A stretch of DNA of 64,000 nucleotides from Flavobacterium keumense (GTDB lineage Bacteria > Bacteroidota > Bacteroidia > Flavobacteriales > Flavobacteriaceae). Below, in pieces: positions 18,882 through 29,344 of the stretch. How positions within the stretch are numbered: the first letter of the stretch is position 1; the number at the start of each line of letters is the position of its first letter. The notes beneath the pieces were generated by a model, which saw nothing but the letters and a program-made list of their open reading frames with translations, searched no databases and was not told where the DNA came from. Location of the stretch: NCBI RefSeq assembly GCF_029866485.1, contig NZ_CP092332.1, positions 2,474,340-2,538,339 on the forward strand. The letters run 5' to 3'. The position numbers and the translations under genes were made by a program.

Positions 18882-18996
18882 TTAGACGAAATTGTTCCCG
18901 ATACAATTTTCTTACTGAACTTTGGAATAAAATCACTCGAACTGATGAAAAGCAATTAATAAAAATTTGCAAATCTGCGGTTGAGATTTAAAACAG

Positions 18997-19032
18997 AAAA
19001 GGCTGTCTACTAGTGTAGACAGCCTTTTTAAT
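18997..19032 (+). terminator. Intrinsic terminator after lgt
   Basis: A 14-bp stem (AAAAGGCTGTCTAC / GTAGACAGCCTTTT) with a 4-nt loop and T-run. Confidence 0.92.
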
Positions 19033-19173
19033 TTTGGACCTACCAATAAATGAGTGATAATACTTCCCCCCTAAAAAGAAAAACTTCAGATACAAATAAT
19101 TTAGACAGACAGACGATTCTTATTGGCTAACTTTATCGAGATTTTTACCTTAAGAAATAAGGAATACATAGAG

Positions 19174-19210
19174 CAAAAAAAAGGATCCAACTTTCGTTGA
19201 ATCCTTTTTG
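19174..19210 (-). terminator. Intrinsic terminator after secDF
   Basis: On the minus strand the stem AAAAAGGATTCAAC / GTTGGATCCTTTTT (one G-U pair) with loop GAAA is followed by a T-run. Confidence 0.88.
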
Positions 19211-19229
19211 AAATATAGGCTATTGAAAA

Positions 19230-22202
19230 TTAAGCTTCTTTATGCTCTTTTTCAATTTGATTTTTGTCTGATCTTGAAATCGTATCTACCAATACTGGAG
19301 TAGCGATAAATAATGAAGAATACGTTCCTACTATAATTCCTACTAACATCGCAAAGATAAATCCTCTGATTGACTCTCCTCCAAAGACAAACATGGTCAA
19401 TAATACTAAAATCATCATTAATGAAGTATTCAACGTTCTTGATAATGTTGTATTAATAGAAGCGTTTACAATTTCTTCAAAACTTCCTTTACGTTTACCC
19501 ATAATAAACTCTCTAATTCTATCAAATACAATTACAGTATCATTCATTGAGTAACCAATAACGGTTAGAATAGCCGCAATAAAGTGCTGATCCATTTCCA
19601 TGTGGAAAGGCATGAATTTATAACATAAAGAATAAATTCCTAATACAAATATCACGTCATGCGCTACCGCTGCAATCGCTCCTAATGAATACTGCCATTT
19701 ACGGAACGAAATCATTAAGTACAAGAAGATTACTGCCATAGCTCCTAAAACCGCCCAATACGAGTTAGTTTTAATATCTTCAGAGATAGAAGCTCCTACT
19801 TTTGAAGCTTGTAACACTCCAACTTTTTTACCGTCATACGAATTAATAAACTGATCGTAAGAAGTATTTGAATAATAATGTTGTAATGCTTTAAATAGCT
19901 TTTCGTTTACTTCTTTATCGACATCCATCCCCTCTTCAGTAATTTTATATTTAGTTGTGATCTTCAATTGATCATCTGAACCAAATACTTTGGCTTCTAC
20001 AGTAGTTCCAAATTCCTTTGATAATTCTTCAGAAACAACAGAAGCATCAATTGGTTTTTCAAATTTCACCTGAAAAGTTCTTCCTCCAACAAAATCGACA
20101 CCTTGATCTAATCCATTTACAAAGAATATAGATACTAAACTTACAACTACTACTATTGAAGAAAACACATAAGTAATTGTTTTAATCTTGATAAAATCAA
20201 AATGGAAGTTAGTGAACCAATTTTTAGTGATTGCAGTAGAAAAAGTCAGATTGCTGTTTCTTTCAATATCTCTGTCAATAAATATTCTTGCAATAAAAAT
20301 TGAAGTAAACAATGAAGTTACAATACCAATTAATAATGTTAATGCAAAACCTTTAATCAATCCTGTACCAAAAGTAAACAAGATGGCACCAGTTAAAATA
20401 TGCGTTACGTTAGCATCAATAATAGAACGCATTGCCCCTTTCCATCCATAAGAAGCAATTACAGTTTCAGACAATGATTTTCCTTCACGTAATTCTTCTT
20501 TAGCTCTTTCATATATAATGATGTTGGCATCAACCGCTGTACCTAATGTTAAAACGATACCTGCAATACCTGGCAAGGTCAATACAAAACCAAAACTTGC
20601 CATGATACCAAATAAGAACAATAAGTTTAACAACAACGCTAAATTAGCGTACCAACCTGCTCTACCATAGTAAAACACCATCCATAAACAAACTAATAAG
20701 AACCCAACAATTGATGAAATAGTACCTGCATCAATAGCAGCTTGTCCTAATGATGGCCCTACTACTTCTGACTGAATAATATCAGCTGAAGCTGGTAATT
20801 TACCTGCTTTCAACACATTGGCTAAGTCTTTTGTCTCTGTAACATCAAAATTTCCTGAAATTTCTGATCTTCCACCTGCAATTGGCCCACTAGATACTCC
20901 GGGAGCAGAATAGACTACATTATCTAAAACAATTGCGATATTACTTTTTTGAGTGTAGGCTTTACCTGTTAACTCTTCCCATGCTTTAGCTCCTTTACCA
21001 TTCATTTGCATAGAAACGGCTGGCTTTCCTAACTGATCAAATGTATCACTAGCATCTGTAACTACACCACCACTTAAAGCAGCAACATTATCTCTATTCC
21101 CTTTTAGTGCATACAATTCAACCGCATCAATATCATTTGATTTAGCATCTTTAATTTTTGTTGGTTTACCCCAAACAAATTTTGCATATCGTTGATCTCC
21201 AGGCAGTAAAATTCTAATATCTGGTCTTCTTAAGTATCCTCCAACTACAGCAGTATCTTTTGGTGCAAAAATAGCTAAAACAGGACCTCCACCTTGACCG
21301 ATAATCTTATCTAAAAGCGGGTTGTTTCCTTTTTTAGTTGAAGCAGAATCTTTAGCATCAGTCAAAAGTGCGCTTAAGGAATCTTTAGCTACTTTTTTAG
21401 GTGCAACTTTTTTAACTTCTGTTTTCTTCAATGACTCATTTGCAACCATTAAAAAGTTACCAATTTCTTCAACTTTATACGTTTCCCAAAACTCTAATTG
21501 AGCGGTACTTTGTAACAACTTTTTAATTCTATCTACATCTTTTGCTCCAGGAAGTTCTACCAGAATTCTTCCTGATTCTCCTAATTTTTGAATATTGGGT
21601 TGTGTCACACCAAATTTATCAATACGTTTTCTCAATACTCCAAAAGCACTCTCTACAGACTCATCAACTTTTCTTTTGATTACCTTTTGAACTTGTGCAT
21701 CTGTCATTTGAAAATCAACACCACCTTCTCCTTGCAAACTTCTATTGGCAAAAATATCAGGAGATGCTAATTTCACTGTCCCCTTAGAATTGGCTTCAAA
21801 CGCTTCAAAGAAAGCATCAATATAGGTTTGATTTCCTTTTTGATTTGCAGTTGCATCTGCTAAGGACTTATTAAAAACTGGATTTTTAGAATTATTAGAT
21901 AATCCTTTCAAAATATCTTTTACTGAAACTTGAAGAATTACGTTAATTCCACCTTCTAAATCTAACCCTTTATTCAATTGTTTGTCTTTTACTTCGTTAA
22001 AAGTAAAATCAGAAAAACCAAGGTTAAGTACCTTTTCTTTTCCGATTGAATCTAGATATTTTAATTCTTTTTCAGGATTTCCACCTGCAAAAGCTTTAGC
22101 ATCACTTGCTACTTTATTAGCTACGAAAGTGAAAGAAAGTTGGTAAATACTTACCAATGCAAATAAAATTGCAAAAAATTTAATGAGTCCTTTATTCTGC
22201 AT
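19230..22202 (-). CDS. secDF: Protein translocase subunit SecDF (fused)
   Basis: A 990-residue fusion of SecD and SecF, an RND-type inner-membrane protein that uses the proton gradient to assist Sec-dependent export. The SecD part has TM1 at the N-terminus, GLDLEGGINVILQV, a large periplasmic domain with an internal low-complexity K/A-rich insertion, and five further TM helices, with GTAVDANIIIYERAKEEL in TM4. The SecF part begins about residue 650 with GLDQGVDFVGGRTFQV and has its own NDTVIVFDRIRE motif. Fusion is usual in Bacteroidota. Its upstream region holds strong inverted repeats. Confidence 0.96.
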   Translation of the reverse strand: MQNKGLIKFFAILFALVSIYQLSFTFVANKVASDAKAFAGGNPEKELKYLDSIGKEKVLNLGFSDFTFNEVKDKQLNKGLDLEGGINVILQVSVKDILKGLSNNSKNPVFNKSLADATANQKGNQTYIDAFFEAFEANSKGTVKLASPDIFANRSLQGEGGVDFQMTDAQVQKVIKRKVDESVESAFGVLRKRIDKFGVTQPNIQKLGESGRILVELPGAKDVDRIKKLLQSTAQLEFWETYKVEEIGNFLMVANESLKKTEVKKVAPKKVAKDSLSALLTDAKDSASTKKGNNPLLDKIIGQGGGPVLAIFAPKDTAVVGGYLRRPDIRILLPGDQRYAKFVWGKPTKIKDAKSNDIDAVELYALKGNRDNVAALSGGVVTDASDTFDQLGKPAVSMQMNGKGAKAWEELTGKAYTQKSNIAIVLDNVVYSAPGVSSGPIAGGRSEISGNFDVTETKDLANVLKAGKLPASADIIQSEVVGPSLGQAAIDAGTISSIVGFLLVCLWMVFYYGRAGWYANLALLLNLLFLFGIMASFGFVLTLPGIAGIVLTLGTAVDANIIIYERAKEELREGKSLSETVIASYGWKGAMRSIIDANVTHILTGAILFTFGTGLIKGFALTLLIGIVTSLFTSIFIARIFIDRDIERNSNLTFSTAITKNWFTNFHFDFIKIKTITYVFSSIVVVVSLVSIFFVNGLDQGVDFVGGRTFQVKFEKPIDASVVSEELSKEFGTTVEAKVFGSDDQLKITTKYKITEEGMDVDKEVNEKLFKALQHYYSNTSYDQFINSYDGKKVGVLQASKVGASISEDIKTNSYWAVLGAMAVIFLYLMISFRKWQYSLGAIAAVAHDVIFVLGIYSLCYKFMPFHMEMDQHFIAAILTVIGYSMNDTVIVFDRIREFIMGKRKGSFEEIVNASINTTLSRTLNTSLMMILVLLTMFVFGGESIRGFIFAMLVGIIVGTYSSLFIATPVLVDTISRSDKNQIEKEHKEA

Positions 22203-22245
22203 TATTACTAAAAATTAATTATTTTTTTATTTATACTACTTAACA

Positions 22246-22302
22246 TACTGTAAAACAGTAGTTAAACTTGCTTTTTAAATCTATCGCCAATTAAAAAGCA
22301 AG
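22246..22302 (-). promoter_or_regulatory. Inverted repeats upstream of secDF
   Basis: A perfect 12-bp inverted repeat (CTTGCTTTTTAA at 22267-22278, TTAAAAAGCAAG at 22291-22302) and a small hairpin TACTG-TAAAA-CAGTA (22246-22260) lie between the mdh terminator and secDF. They could be a second terminator or a leader structure. Confidence 0.45.
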
Positions 22303-22373
22303 ACTTATTTTTTAAAAACGAGCAAATATATAATTTAAGGTTAAGATTAACCAATTTATTTGCCAATTAATCT

Positions 22374-22410
22374 CAAAAAAAAGACTGCAAAAAAACGCAG
22401 TCTCTTTAAT
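22374..22410 (-). terminator. Intrinsic terminator after mdh
   Basis: On the minus strand AGACTGC / GCAGTCT with an 8-nt loop is followed by a T-run of eight. Confidence 0.85.
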
Positions 22411-22423
22411 TTTTATTTAAAAA

Positions 22424-23359
22424 TTATGCTAAAACTGATTTCAAATCAGCATTCATATTTCTAACAGCATCAGCACTTTTTGCAAATAATGCTTTTTCAG
22501 CATCGTTCAATGTAATATCAACGATTTGCTCCACTCCGTTTTTACCAATAATACAAGGAACACCGATACAAATATCATTTTGACCGTATTCTCCTTCCAA
22601 GAAAACAGAACAAGCAATCATTTTTTTCTGATCATTCAAGATACTATCTACTAAATATGCTACAGAAGCTCCTGGAGCATACCAAGCTGAAGTTCCTAAA
22701 AGTCCTGTCAAAGTTGCTCCTCCAACCATAGTGGAAGCAGCTACTTTTTCCAATGCTTCTTGAGAAAGGAATTCAGAAACTGGAATACCATTGTAAGAGG
22801 CTAAACGAGTTAATGGAATCATTGTGGTATCACCGTGACCTCCAATTACCATGGCAGAAACATCATTTGATGGCTTATCCAAAGCTTGTGATAAATAATA
22901 TCTAAAACGAGAACTATCTAAAGCACCTCCCATTCCAATAATTCTGTTCTTAGGCAAACCTGTAGATTTCAATGCCAAATAAGTCATGGTATCCATAGGA
23001 TTTGACACTACGACTACAATTGTATTGGGAGAATGAACTAAAATATTCTCTGCAACTGTTTTCACAATACCAGCATTAATTCCAATTAATTCTTCACGAG
23101 TCATTCCTGGTTTTCTAGGAATTCCAGACGTAATTACTACCACATCACTATTAGCAGTTTTTGAATAATCATTGGTTACACCAATCACTTTAGTATTAAA
23201 GCCTGTATTAGTAGCACATTGCATAATATCCATAGCTTTCCCTTCAGCAAAACCCTCTTTAATATCTAACAAAACTACTTCACTAGCAATTCCTCTATAC
23301 GAAATCACGTCTGCACAGGTTGCTCCCACATTTCCTGCTCCTACAATTGTAACTTTCAT
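22424..23359 (-). CDS. mdh: Malate dehydrogenase
   Basis: A 311-residue NAD-dependent malate dehydrogenase of the LDH-like (LinD) type, oxidising malate to oxaloacetate in the TCA cycle. It has the N-terminal Rossmann motif VGAGNVGATCADV with the NAD-ribose-binding Asp in LLDIKEG. Substrate arginines lie in GIPRKPGMTR, the later Arg in LPKNRIIGMGG, and the catalytic His in GGHGDTTMIPLTR. It lies 50 bp downstream of gyrB on the same strand with no visible terminator between, so co-transcription is possible. Confidence 0.95.
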   Translation of the reverse strand: MKVTIVGAGNVGATCADVISYRGIASEVVLLDIKEGFAEGKAMDIMQCATNTGFNTKVIGVTNDYSKTANSDVVVITSGIPRKPGMTREELIGINAGIVKTVAENILVHSPNTIVVVVSNPMDTMTYLALKSTGLPKNRIIGMGGALDSSRFRYYLSQALDKPSNDVSAMVIGGHGDTTMIPLTRLASYNGIPVSEFLSQEALEKVAASTMVGGATLTGLLGTSAWYAPGASVAYLVDSILNDQKKMIACSVFLEGEYGQNDICIGVPCIIGKNGVEQIVDITLNDAEKALFAKSADAVRNMNADLKSVLA

Positions 23360-23409
23360 GTTTTTATTTTTAAAAATTATTTTCTTCTAAATGTAGAGAA
23401 ATTTTCTGA

Positions 23410-25362
<1,953 letters not shown>

Positions 25363-25387
25363 CTAAAATGTAAAATTGTATAACAAG

Positions 25388-25395
25388 CAAATATA
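25388..25395 (-). promoter_or_regulatory. -7 box for gyrB
   Basis: The minus strand reads TATATTTG (TANNTTTG), giving a leader of about 28 nt. Confidence 0.5.
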
Positions 25396-25471
25396 TAAAA
25401 ACAGGGGATATTTGAGAAGGAAATTGGCCTTTATAAATGTTAAGTTATCAACATTTGTTTATATTTCAAAC

Positions 25472-25508
25472 AAAAAAAGACGTTCTTCTTACGAAAAACG
25501 TCTTTTTA
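25472..25508 (-). terminator. Intrinsic terminator after asnB
   Basis: On the minus strand AAAAAGACGTT / AACGTCTTTTT with a 12-nt loop is followed by T-rich sequence. Confidence 0.85.
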
Positions 25509-25534
25509 TCAACAATATTTGAACTAATCTAATC

Positions 25535-27136
25535 TTATTTAGCAATCTCAACATCTGCTTGAACGTGAGCCGCATTGGCTCTACCACTTGGATCTTGATT
25601 CTCTTGCCATTTTGGAATCCATTTTCGCACGGTTTGTGCCGCACTTACTTGTGGATAATATTTATGAAATATGGTTCTGTAGAAATACGCTTCTTTAGTC
25701 GTTGGCGTGTTGTACGGAAACTCAGCCTCTGCACCCGCTAATTGCTCGTCAGTAACTTGAGACGAACAGTATTCAATTAAGTGGTCAATCCAGTTGTACC
25801 CTACACCATCAGAGAATTGCTCTTTTTGTCTCCACAATACCTCATCTGGCAAATACGGATTGTCTGGCGTATCAAATGCTTTTCTTAAAATATATTTCTC
25901 TCTACCATCGTAGGTTTTTGGCATTTTTTCTTCTGGTTTGATACGAATTGCCATATTCAAGAAGGCTTTATCTAAGAACGGAACCCTAGCCTCTAAACCG
26001 TGAGCCATCGTTGACTTATCTGCTCTTAATAAATCAGCAGTGAATAATTTTTGAACTCTTTCAATCGTTTCTTTTTGGAAATCTTCTACCGTTGGCGCAT
26101 TTCTAAAATACAAATACCCTCCAAAAATCTCATCAGCACCTTCTCCTGAAAGCACCACTTTGATTCCCATATCAGTAATGGCTTTCGACAAGAAATACAT
26201 TGGTGTACTTGCACGAATAGACGTTACATCATAGGTTTCTAAATGCCAAATCAATTTGTCTAAAATTTCGATACCTTGTTCAATAGTAAAGTGTACTTCG
26301 TGGTGCTCTGTTCCTAAAAACTCTGCTACTTTTTTAGCTGCTTTAGCATCTGGCGCATCAGCATCTAAACCAATTGAAAACGAATGTAATTTTTTACCAC
26401 TTTCTTTCAATAATCGTGACGCAATTGAAGATGTTAAAGACGAATCCAAACCTCCTGAAAGTAATACTCCAATTGGCACATCACTCATTAAACGTTTGCG
26501 AGTTGCCTCAGTTAACGTTTCTCTAATTAGATCCAAATCTAAATCTTGATCTGCTTTAGTGTAATCTTCGTATTCTGGTTGGTAGTATTTTACAAAACCA
26601 GTGTTAGGTGTATAATAATGTCCTGGAGGAAATGTTGAGAACGTTTTACATTGGTCAGCAATAGGTTTCATTTCAGAAGCAAAATAGATTCTTCCTCTAT
26701 CATCCAAACCGTAGTACAATGGCTTCACTCCCATTGGGTCTCTACCTGCGATAAAATCGTCTCCATCAACTACCACAAAAGCCCAATCTCCATCCAACAT
26801 ATTACAGAAATCGTATTTGAATTCTTCATACAAATGAACAATTACTTCTGAATCAGATTTGGTTCTAAAAGTATGCCCTTTCAAAACACCATCTCGCAAT
26901 GCTTGGTGATTGTAAACCTCTCCATTATGCACCATCCAAGCTGTTGAAGTCCCTTGAATAGGTTGACGTCCTGAATGCAAGTCAATAATTGACAAACGCT
27001 CGTGACTTAAAATATGTCCATTCTCTGTAATATGTAAATCACTTTCATCTGGACCACGGTGGGTCATTCTTTTTGAAAGTTCTCTCACTAATTGTTCATC
27101 TTTTCCTTTTCCAATGATGGCTAATATTCCGCACAT
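25535..27136 (-). CDS. asnB: Asparagine synthase B (glutamine-hydrolysing)
   Basis: A 533-residue two-domain enzyme making asparagine from aspartate, glutamine and ATP. The N-terminal class II glutaminase domain begins with the nucleophile Cys2 (MCGILAIIGK) and has HRGPDES, SHERLSIID and HNGEVYNH. The synthetase domain, from about residue 200, has the PP-loop VLLSGGLDSSLTSSIA and LSGEGADEIFGGY. Length is close to the E. coli AsnB type. A near-consensus promoter box (CATCTTTG) lies upstream on the minus strand at 27173-27180. It abuts the accessory island. Confidence 0.95.
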   Translation of the reverse strand: MCGILAIIGKGKDEQLVRELSKRMTHRGPDESDLHITENGHILSHERLSIIDLHSGRQPIQGTSTAWMVHNGEVYNHQALRDGVLKGHTFRTKSDSEVIVHLYEEFKYDFCNMLDGDWAFVVVDGDDFIAGRDPMGVKPLYYGLDDRGRIYFASEMKPIADQCKTFSTFPPGHYYTPNTGFVKYYQPEYEDYTKADQDLDLDLIRETLTEATRKRLMSDVPIGVLLSGGLDSSLTSSIASRLLKESGKKLHSFSIGLDADAPDAKAAKKVAEFLGTEHHEVHFTIEQGIEILDKLIWHLETYDVTSIRASTPMYFLSKAITDMGIKVVLSGEGADEIFGGYLYFRNAPTVEDFQKETIERVQKLFTADLLRADKSTMAHGLEARVPFLDKAFLNMAIRIKPEEKMPKTYDGREKYILRKAFDTPDNPYLPDEVLWRQKEQFSDGVGYNWIDHLIEYCSSQVTDEQLAGAEAEFPYNTPTTKEAYFYRTIFHKYYPQVSAAQTVRKWIPKWQENQDPSGRANAAHVQADVEIAK

Positions 27137-27496
27137 AATCTTAAAAATTTACTTTTTGTTATTTTGATACGGCAAAGATGGTTTAAAAGTTACGATTGAA
27201 AAACATAAAATGTATTTTTAGTTATAAAATAAAACCAAATAATCAATTTTATAGTATAAATGTAATTTAAAATAAAAGAAATTGAAAGGTAAAGTTAAAA
27301 ACTGTAAAAAGGAAGGTATTTTAGTATTTACTGAAATAGTCTGTTAAGCTTTGCACCTAACGTTCTGCGGCTCTGAGCAGTAGCAGCAATTTACCGCTTT
27401 GTTGTAAAGATATGTAAATTCCCAATTGAGTAATTTCCGTCTAAGAAAAATAAAACCCGCTATTGCGCGAAACCACTGTTAACGGTTGTTTACCTA
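27137..27496. other. Gene-free gap between asnB and the accessory island
   Basis: 360 bp. The left 200 bp hold the asnB promoter region and AT-rich sequence with nothing recognisable. From 27355 an attC-like spacer begins. Confidence 0.6.
27355..27488. repeat. attC-like spacer 1
   Basis: It starts with ACCTAAC, a perfect RYYYAAC box (27355-27361), and ends near GTTAACG. It shares TTACCGCT (27391-27398) and CGCTATTGCG (27468-27477) with spacer 2, in the same order. Length and end boxes fit an integron attC site loosely; the core boxes are degenerate at the right end. Confidence 0.4.
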
Positions 27497-27778
27497 TTAT
27501 ATAATTTCCGATTTTCTATTCTTTATCAACAACTGAATACCTAACAGAATTAAATTTAAAACTAATAAAATATGCGGTAAATATGTCGGCCAAGCTTCTG
27601 TAAAAGATATCATAAACAACATATATTCTGCCAAAACAAACGAAACAAAAATCAGTAATGTCATTAACCAATTCAAAATCATTTTTCTTTTAAGTGAAAT
27701 TTGGATTGACTTAAACATAATTAGTATTCCAATAAGCATTGGAATTATTCCATATAAGTAAAATTCTAAGTCATACAT
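27497..27778 (-). CDS. Small membrane protein, unknown
   Basis: A 93-residue, very hydrophobic protein with three predicted membrane segments (about 8-26, 36-58 and 67-85), separated by short basic loops (KRKM) and ending in KNRKSEII. I recognise no family. It lies in a run of small unrelated membrane-protein genes on the minus strand, flanked by spacers 1 and 2. The long open frame, ATG start and regular membrane topology support it as real, but no function can be given. Confidence 0.6.
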   Translation of the reverse strand: MYDLEFYLYGIIPMLIGILIMFKSIQISLKRKMILNWLMTLLIFVSFVLAEYMLFMISFTEAWPTYLPHILLVLNLILLGIQLLIKNRKSEII

Positions 27779-27789
27779 TTTAGGTCTTG

Positions 27790-27945
27790 TTTTTCTAGTG
27801 TCCCGGGCAAATTACCGCTAATTTGTGGCTTGGCGAGGTTGCGAAATTCGGAACTTTATTTTTTCTATTAAAGACAAAAATTCTTGCGAAATGTAAACGT
27901 GAATTTACTACAAAATTCGCTATTGCGATATACGGCTTTTAGCAG
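27790..27945. repeat. attC-like spacer 2 (degenerate)
   Basis: It shares TTACCGCT (27812-27819) and CGCTATTGCG (27918-27927) with spacer 1, in the same order. The end boxes read GTGTCCCGGGC and CTTTTAGCAG, so the AAC and GTT triplets expected of attC are not intact. Confidence 0.35.
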
Positions 27946-27950
27946 AAGAA

Positions 27951-28364
27951 CTAAATCAGATTTATTATTTCGCTTATTAAAAAGCATATGCCAAGTGGGA
28001 ATATAAATAAGGATAATTTTAACCAAAACTCAAGTGAGGTTGATTCTTCAGATTCTTCATCATCAATAAAATAGTTTAAAGACCAATTTACGTAAAAGTA
28101 AATATGTCGATTATATTTTTTTAAAATTATTCTATCATAATATTTGTAGAACAGTAAAAATAATATTGGACATATAGAAAAAAATAGATTTTGCTTTTCA
28201 ATTGTAGTGGATCTATTTTGAAATGATAGTATAGATAGTATTGGCAAAACTAAAGCTATTATCAAAGATAAATTATAACTCCTTTTTTTTCTCCATATTT
28301 TGTGAATTGGAGGATACACAAATACAGGAATAAAAAGCCACATAAGAGAAATTATTGTAATCAT
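27951..28364 (-). CDS. Membrane protein, unknown
   Basis: A 137-residue protein with hydrophobic segments at about 3-20, 33-47, 60-72 and 113-135, basic patches (KIWRKKRSYN, ILKKYNRH) and an acidic loop DDEESEES. It is probably an integral inner-membrane protein. No family is recognised, and there is no similarity in sequence or layout to its two neighbours beyond being small and membrane-embedded. It sits between spacers 2 and 3 in the accessory island. Confidence 0.6.
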   Translation of the reverse strand: MITIISLMWLFIPVFVYPPIHKIWRKKRSYNLSLIIALVLPILSILSFQNRSTTIEKQNLFFSICPILFLLFYKYYDRIILKKYNRHIYFYVNWSLNYFIDDEESEESTSLEFWLKLSLFIFPLGICFLISEIINLI

Positions 28365-28389
28365 TAAGATACGATTTTAATAGTATTGC

Positions 28390-28523
28390 TGGTAACGTTC
28401 CCGCGCTACACGCAGGCTGGGATTAAAGATGCGTATTCTTTCGGTTAAAAACAAATGTGTCAAACACAAACTATCTTCAAATTAAGCCAATTGCCCAGCT
28501 TGCTTGTAGCGTGTGTTGGTGGC
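28390..28523. repeat. attC-like spacer 3, best-formed palindrome
   Basis: It begins GGTAACG and ends GTTGGTGG. The internal arms CGCTACACGCAGGCTGGG (28404-28421) and CCCAGCTTGCTTGTAGCG (28494-28511) are complementary at 16 of 18 positions, with a central unpaired stretch of 72 bp. An AAC/GTT-bounded imperfect hairpin of this kind is the structure of integron attC sites. Confidence 0.5.
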
Positions 28524-28558
28524 TGGTTGTTTTGTCGAAATTACGAATTACCGCAAAT

Positions 28559-28577
28559 TTTTCACGCTTCTGTTTTC
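28559..28577. repeat. Partial third copy of the TTTTCACGCTTCTG repeat
   Basis: It matches the core of the two copies at 29034-29069 and 29092-29127. Confidence 0.6.
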
Positions 28578-28597
28578 ACTTTACATTTTAACTTGTT

Positions 28598-28966
28598 TTA
28601 TTCTAAGAAAGTGATATCTTCTTCATCTTCTTGATACTTTTCATATTCATCATCATCTTTAGCATCAATTTCTTCAACATAGCCATAAGACTTTCTAATT
28701 CGGTCTTGAATAAATATTGTAATAATTAAGATGAAAGTAAGAAATAATGAAACCATTATAAGTCCAACTAATGGTAATCCACAAAAATTACTGTTTTTTT
28801 GAAGGTTAGATAGAATTATGTTATGCTCCAAAATGGTTGTTAGGATTTGGCCTAAAAAACTAATCAAGCAAACTGTTCCAAAGCTTAATTTAATATCTCC
28901 ACCTATAGCTTTTCTGCCAAAAATAATTTGAAATAATAATGGCAAAAAAAATAAAATTATGCTCAT
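28598..28966 (-). CDS. Membrane protein with acidic tail, unknown
   Basis: A 122-residue protein with three hydrophobic segments (about 3-16, 27-45 and 63-88), then a strongly acidic C-terminal tail with DAKDDDEYEKYQEDEED. No family is recognised. Directly repeated sequences lie on both sides: TTTTCACGCTTCTG downstream of the gene (28559-28577) and twice upstream of it (29034-29127). This is as expected if the gene were inserted between copies of a spacer. Confidence 0.6.
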   Translation of the reverse strand: MSIILFFLPLLFQIIFGRKAIGGDIKLSFGTVCLISFLGQILTTILEHNIILSNLQKNSNFCGLPLVGLIMVSLFLTFILIITIFIQDRIRKSYGYVEEIDAKDDDEYEKYQEDEEDITFLE

Positions 28967-29033
28967 TCTTTGATATTTAGTATTGTTAATTTCTGCTTTT
29001 TAGATTTGCTTCGCCTGTTAGCTTTTGTTCGAG

Positions 29034-29127
29034 TCTGTTGGTAGATTCCAATTTTCACGCTTCTGTTTTCCAAGTTTCAACTGTTTAAGTTTCTGTTGGT
29101 ACGTTCCAATTTTCACGCTTCTGCTTT
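29034..29127. repeat. Tandem pair of 36-bp direct repeats
   Basis: 29034-29069 and 29092-29127 differ at 3 of 36 positions and are offset by 58 bp. Both begin TCTGTTGGTA and contain TTTTCACGCTTCTG. Confidence 0.85.
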
Positions 29128-29197
29128 GAAAACATTTGGCGGAAACAACTGTTTATTTTCAAATTGGATTTGCCTGCGTAATTTCGGCTCAACTTGC

Positions 29198-29268
29198 CAC
29201 CAACTTGTATATATGCGAAACAAACTTTCGTATATACACCCAATATAGGGTAGATTGGCGCAAGTTGG
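29198..29268. repeat. attC-like palindromic spacer 4
   Basis: Outer arms CCAACTTG (29200-29207) and CAAGTTGG (29261-29268) enclose a hairpin, GTATATATGCGAAA / TTTCGTATATAC (29207-29237), with a 2-nt bulge. The AAC/GTT boundaries are present. Confidence 0.45.
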
Positions 29269-29344
29269 TTTCGCTTTATATTTCTCAAATATAATTATTT
29301 TTCCTTACAAGTGTAGGTTCTGCGTTGGTAGTAATTTTAAACTT

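Larger units (their letters stand above)
18882..19229. other. Gene-free gap between lgt and secDF
   Basis: 348 bp with two facing intrinsic terminators (18997-19032 and 19174-19210). The remainder is AT-rich with no supportable gene, RNA or repeat. Confidence 0.7.
28967..29344. other. Gene-free repeat-rich gap at the right end of the island
   Basis: 378 bp with two direct repeats and one palindromic spacer and no supportable gene. A 67-codon frame at 29085-29288 overlies the palindromes and is rejected. Confidence 0.6.

Noticed and set aside
29085-29288. 67-codon minus-strand frame at the end of the island
   Set aside because: It is made of the direct repeats and palindromic spacer sequence, with no protein-like composition.
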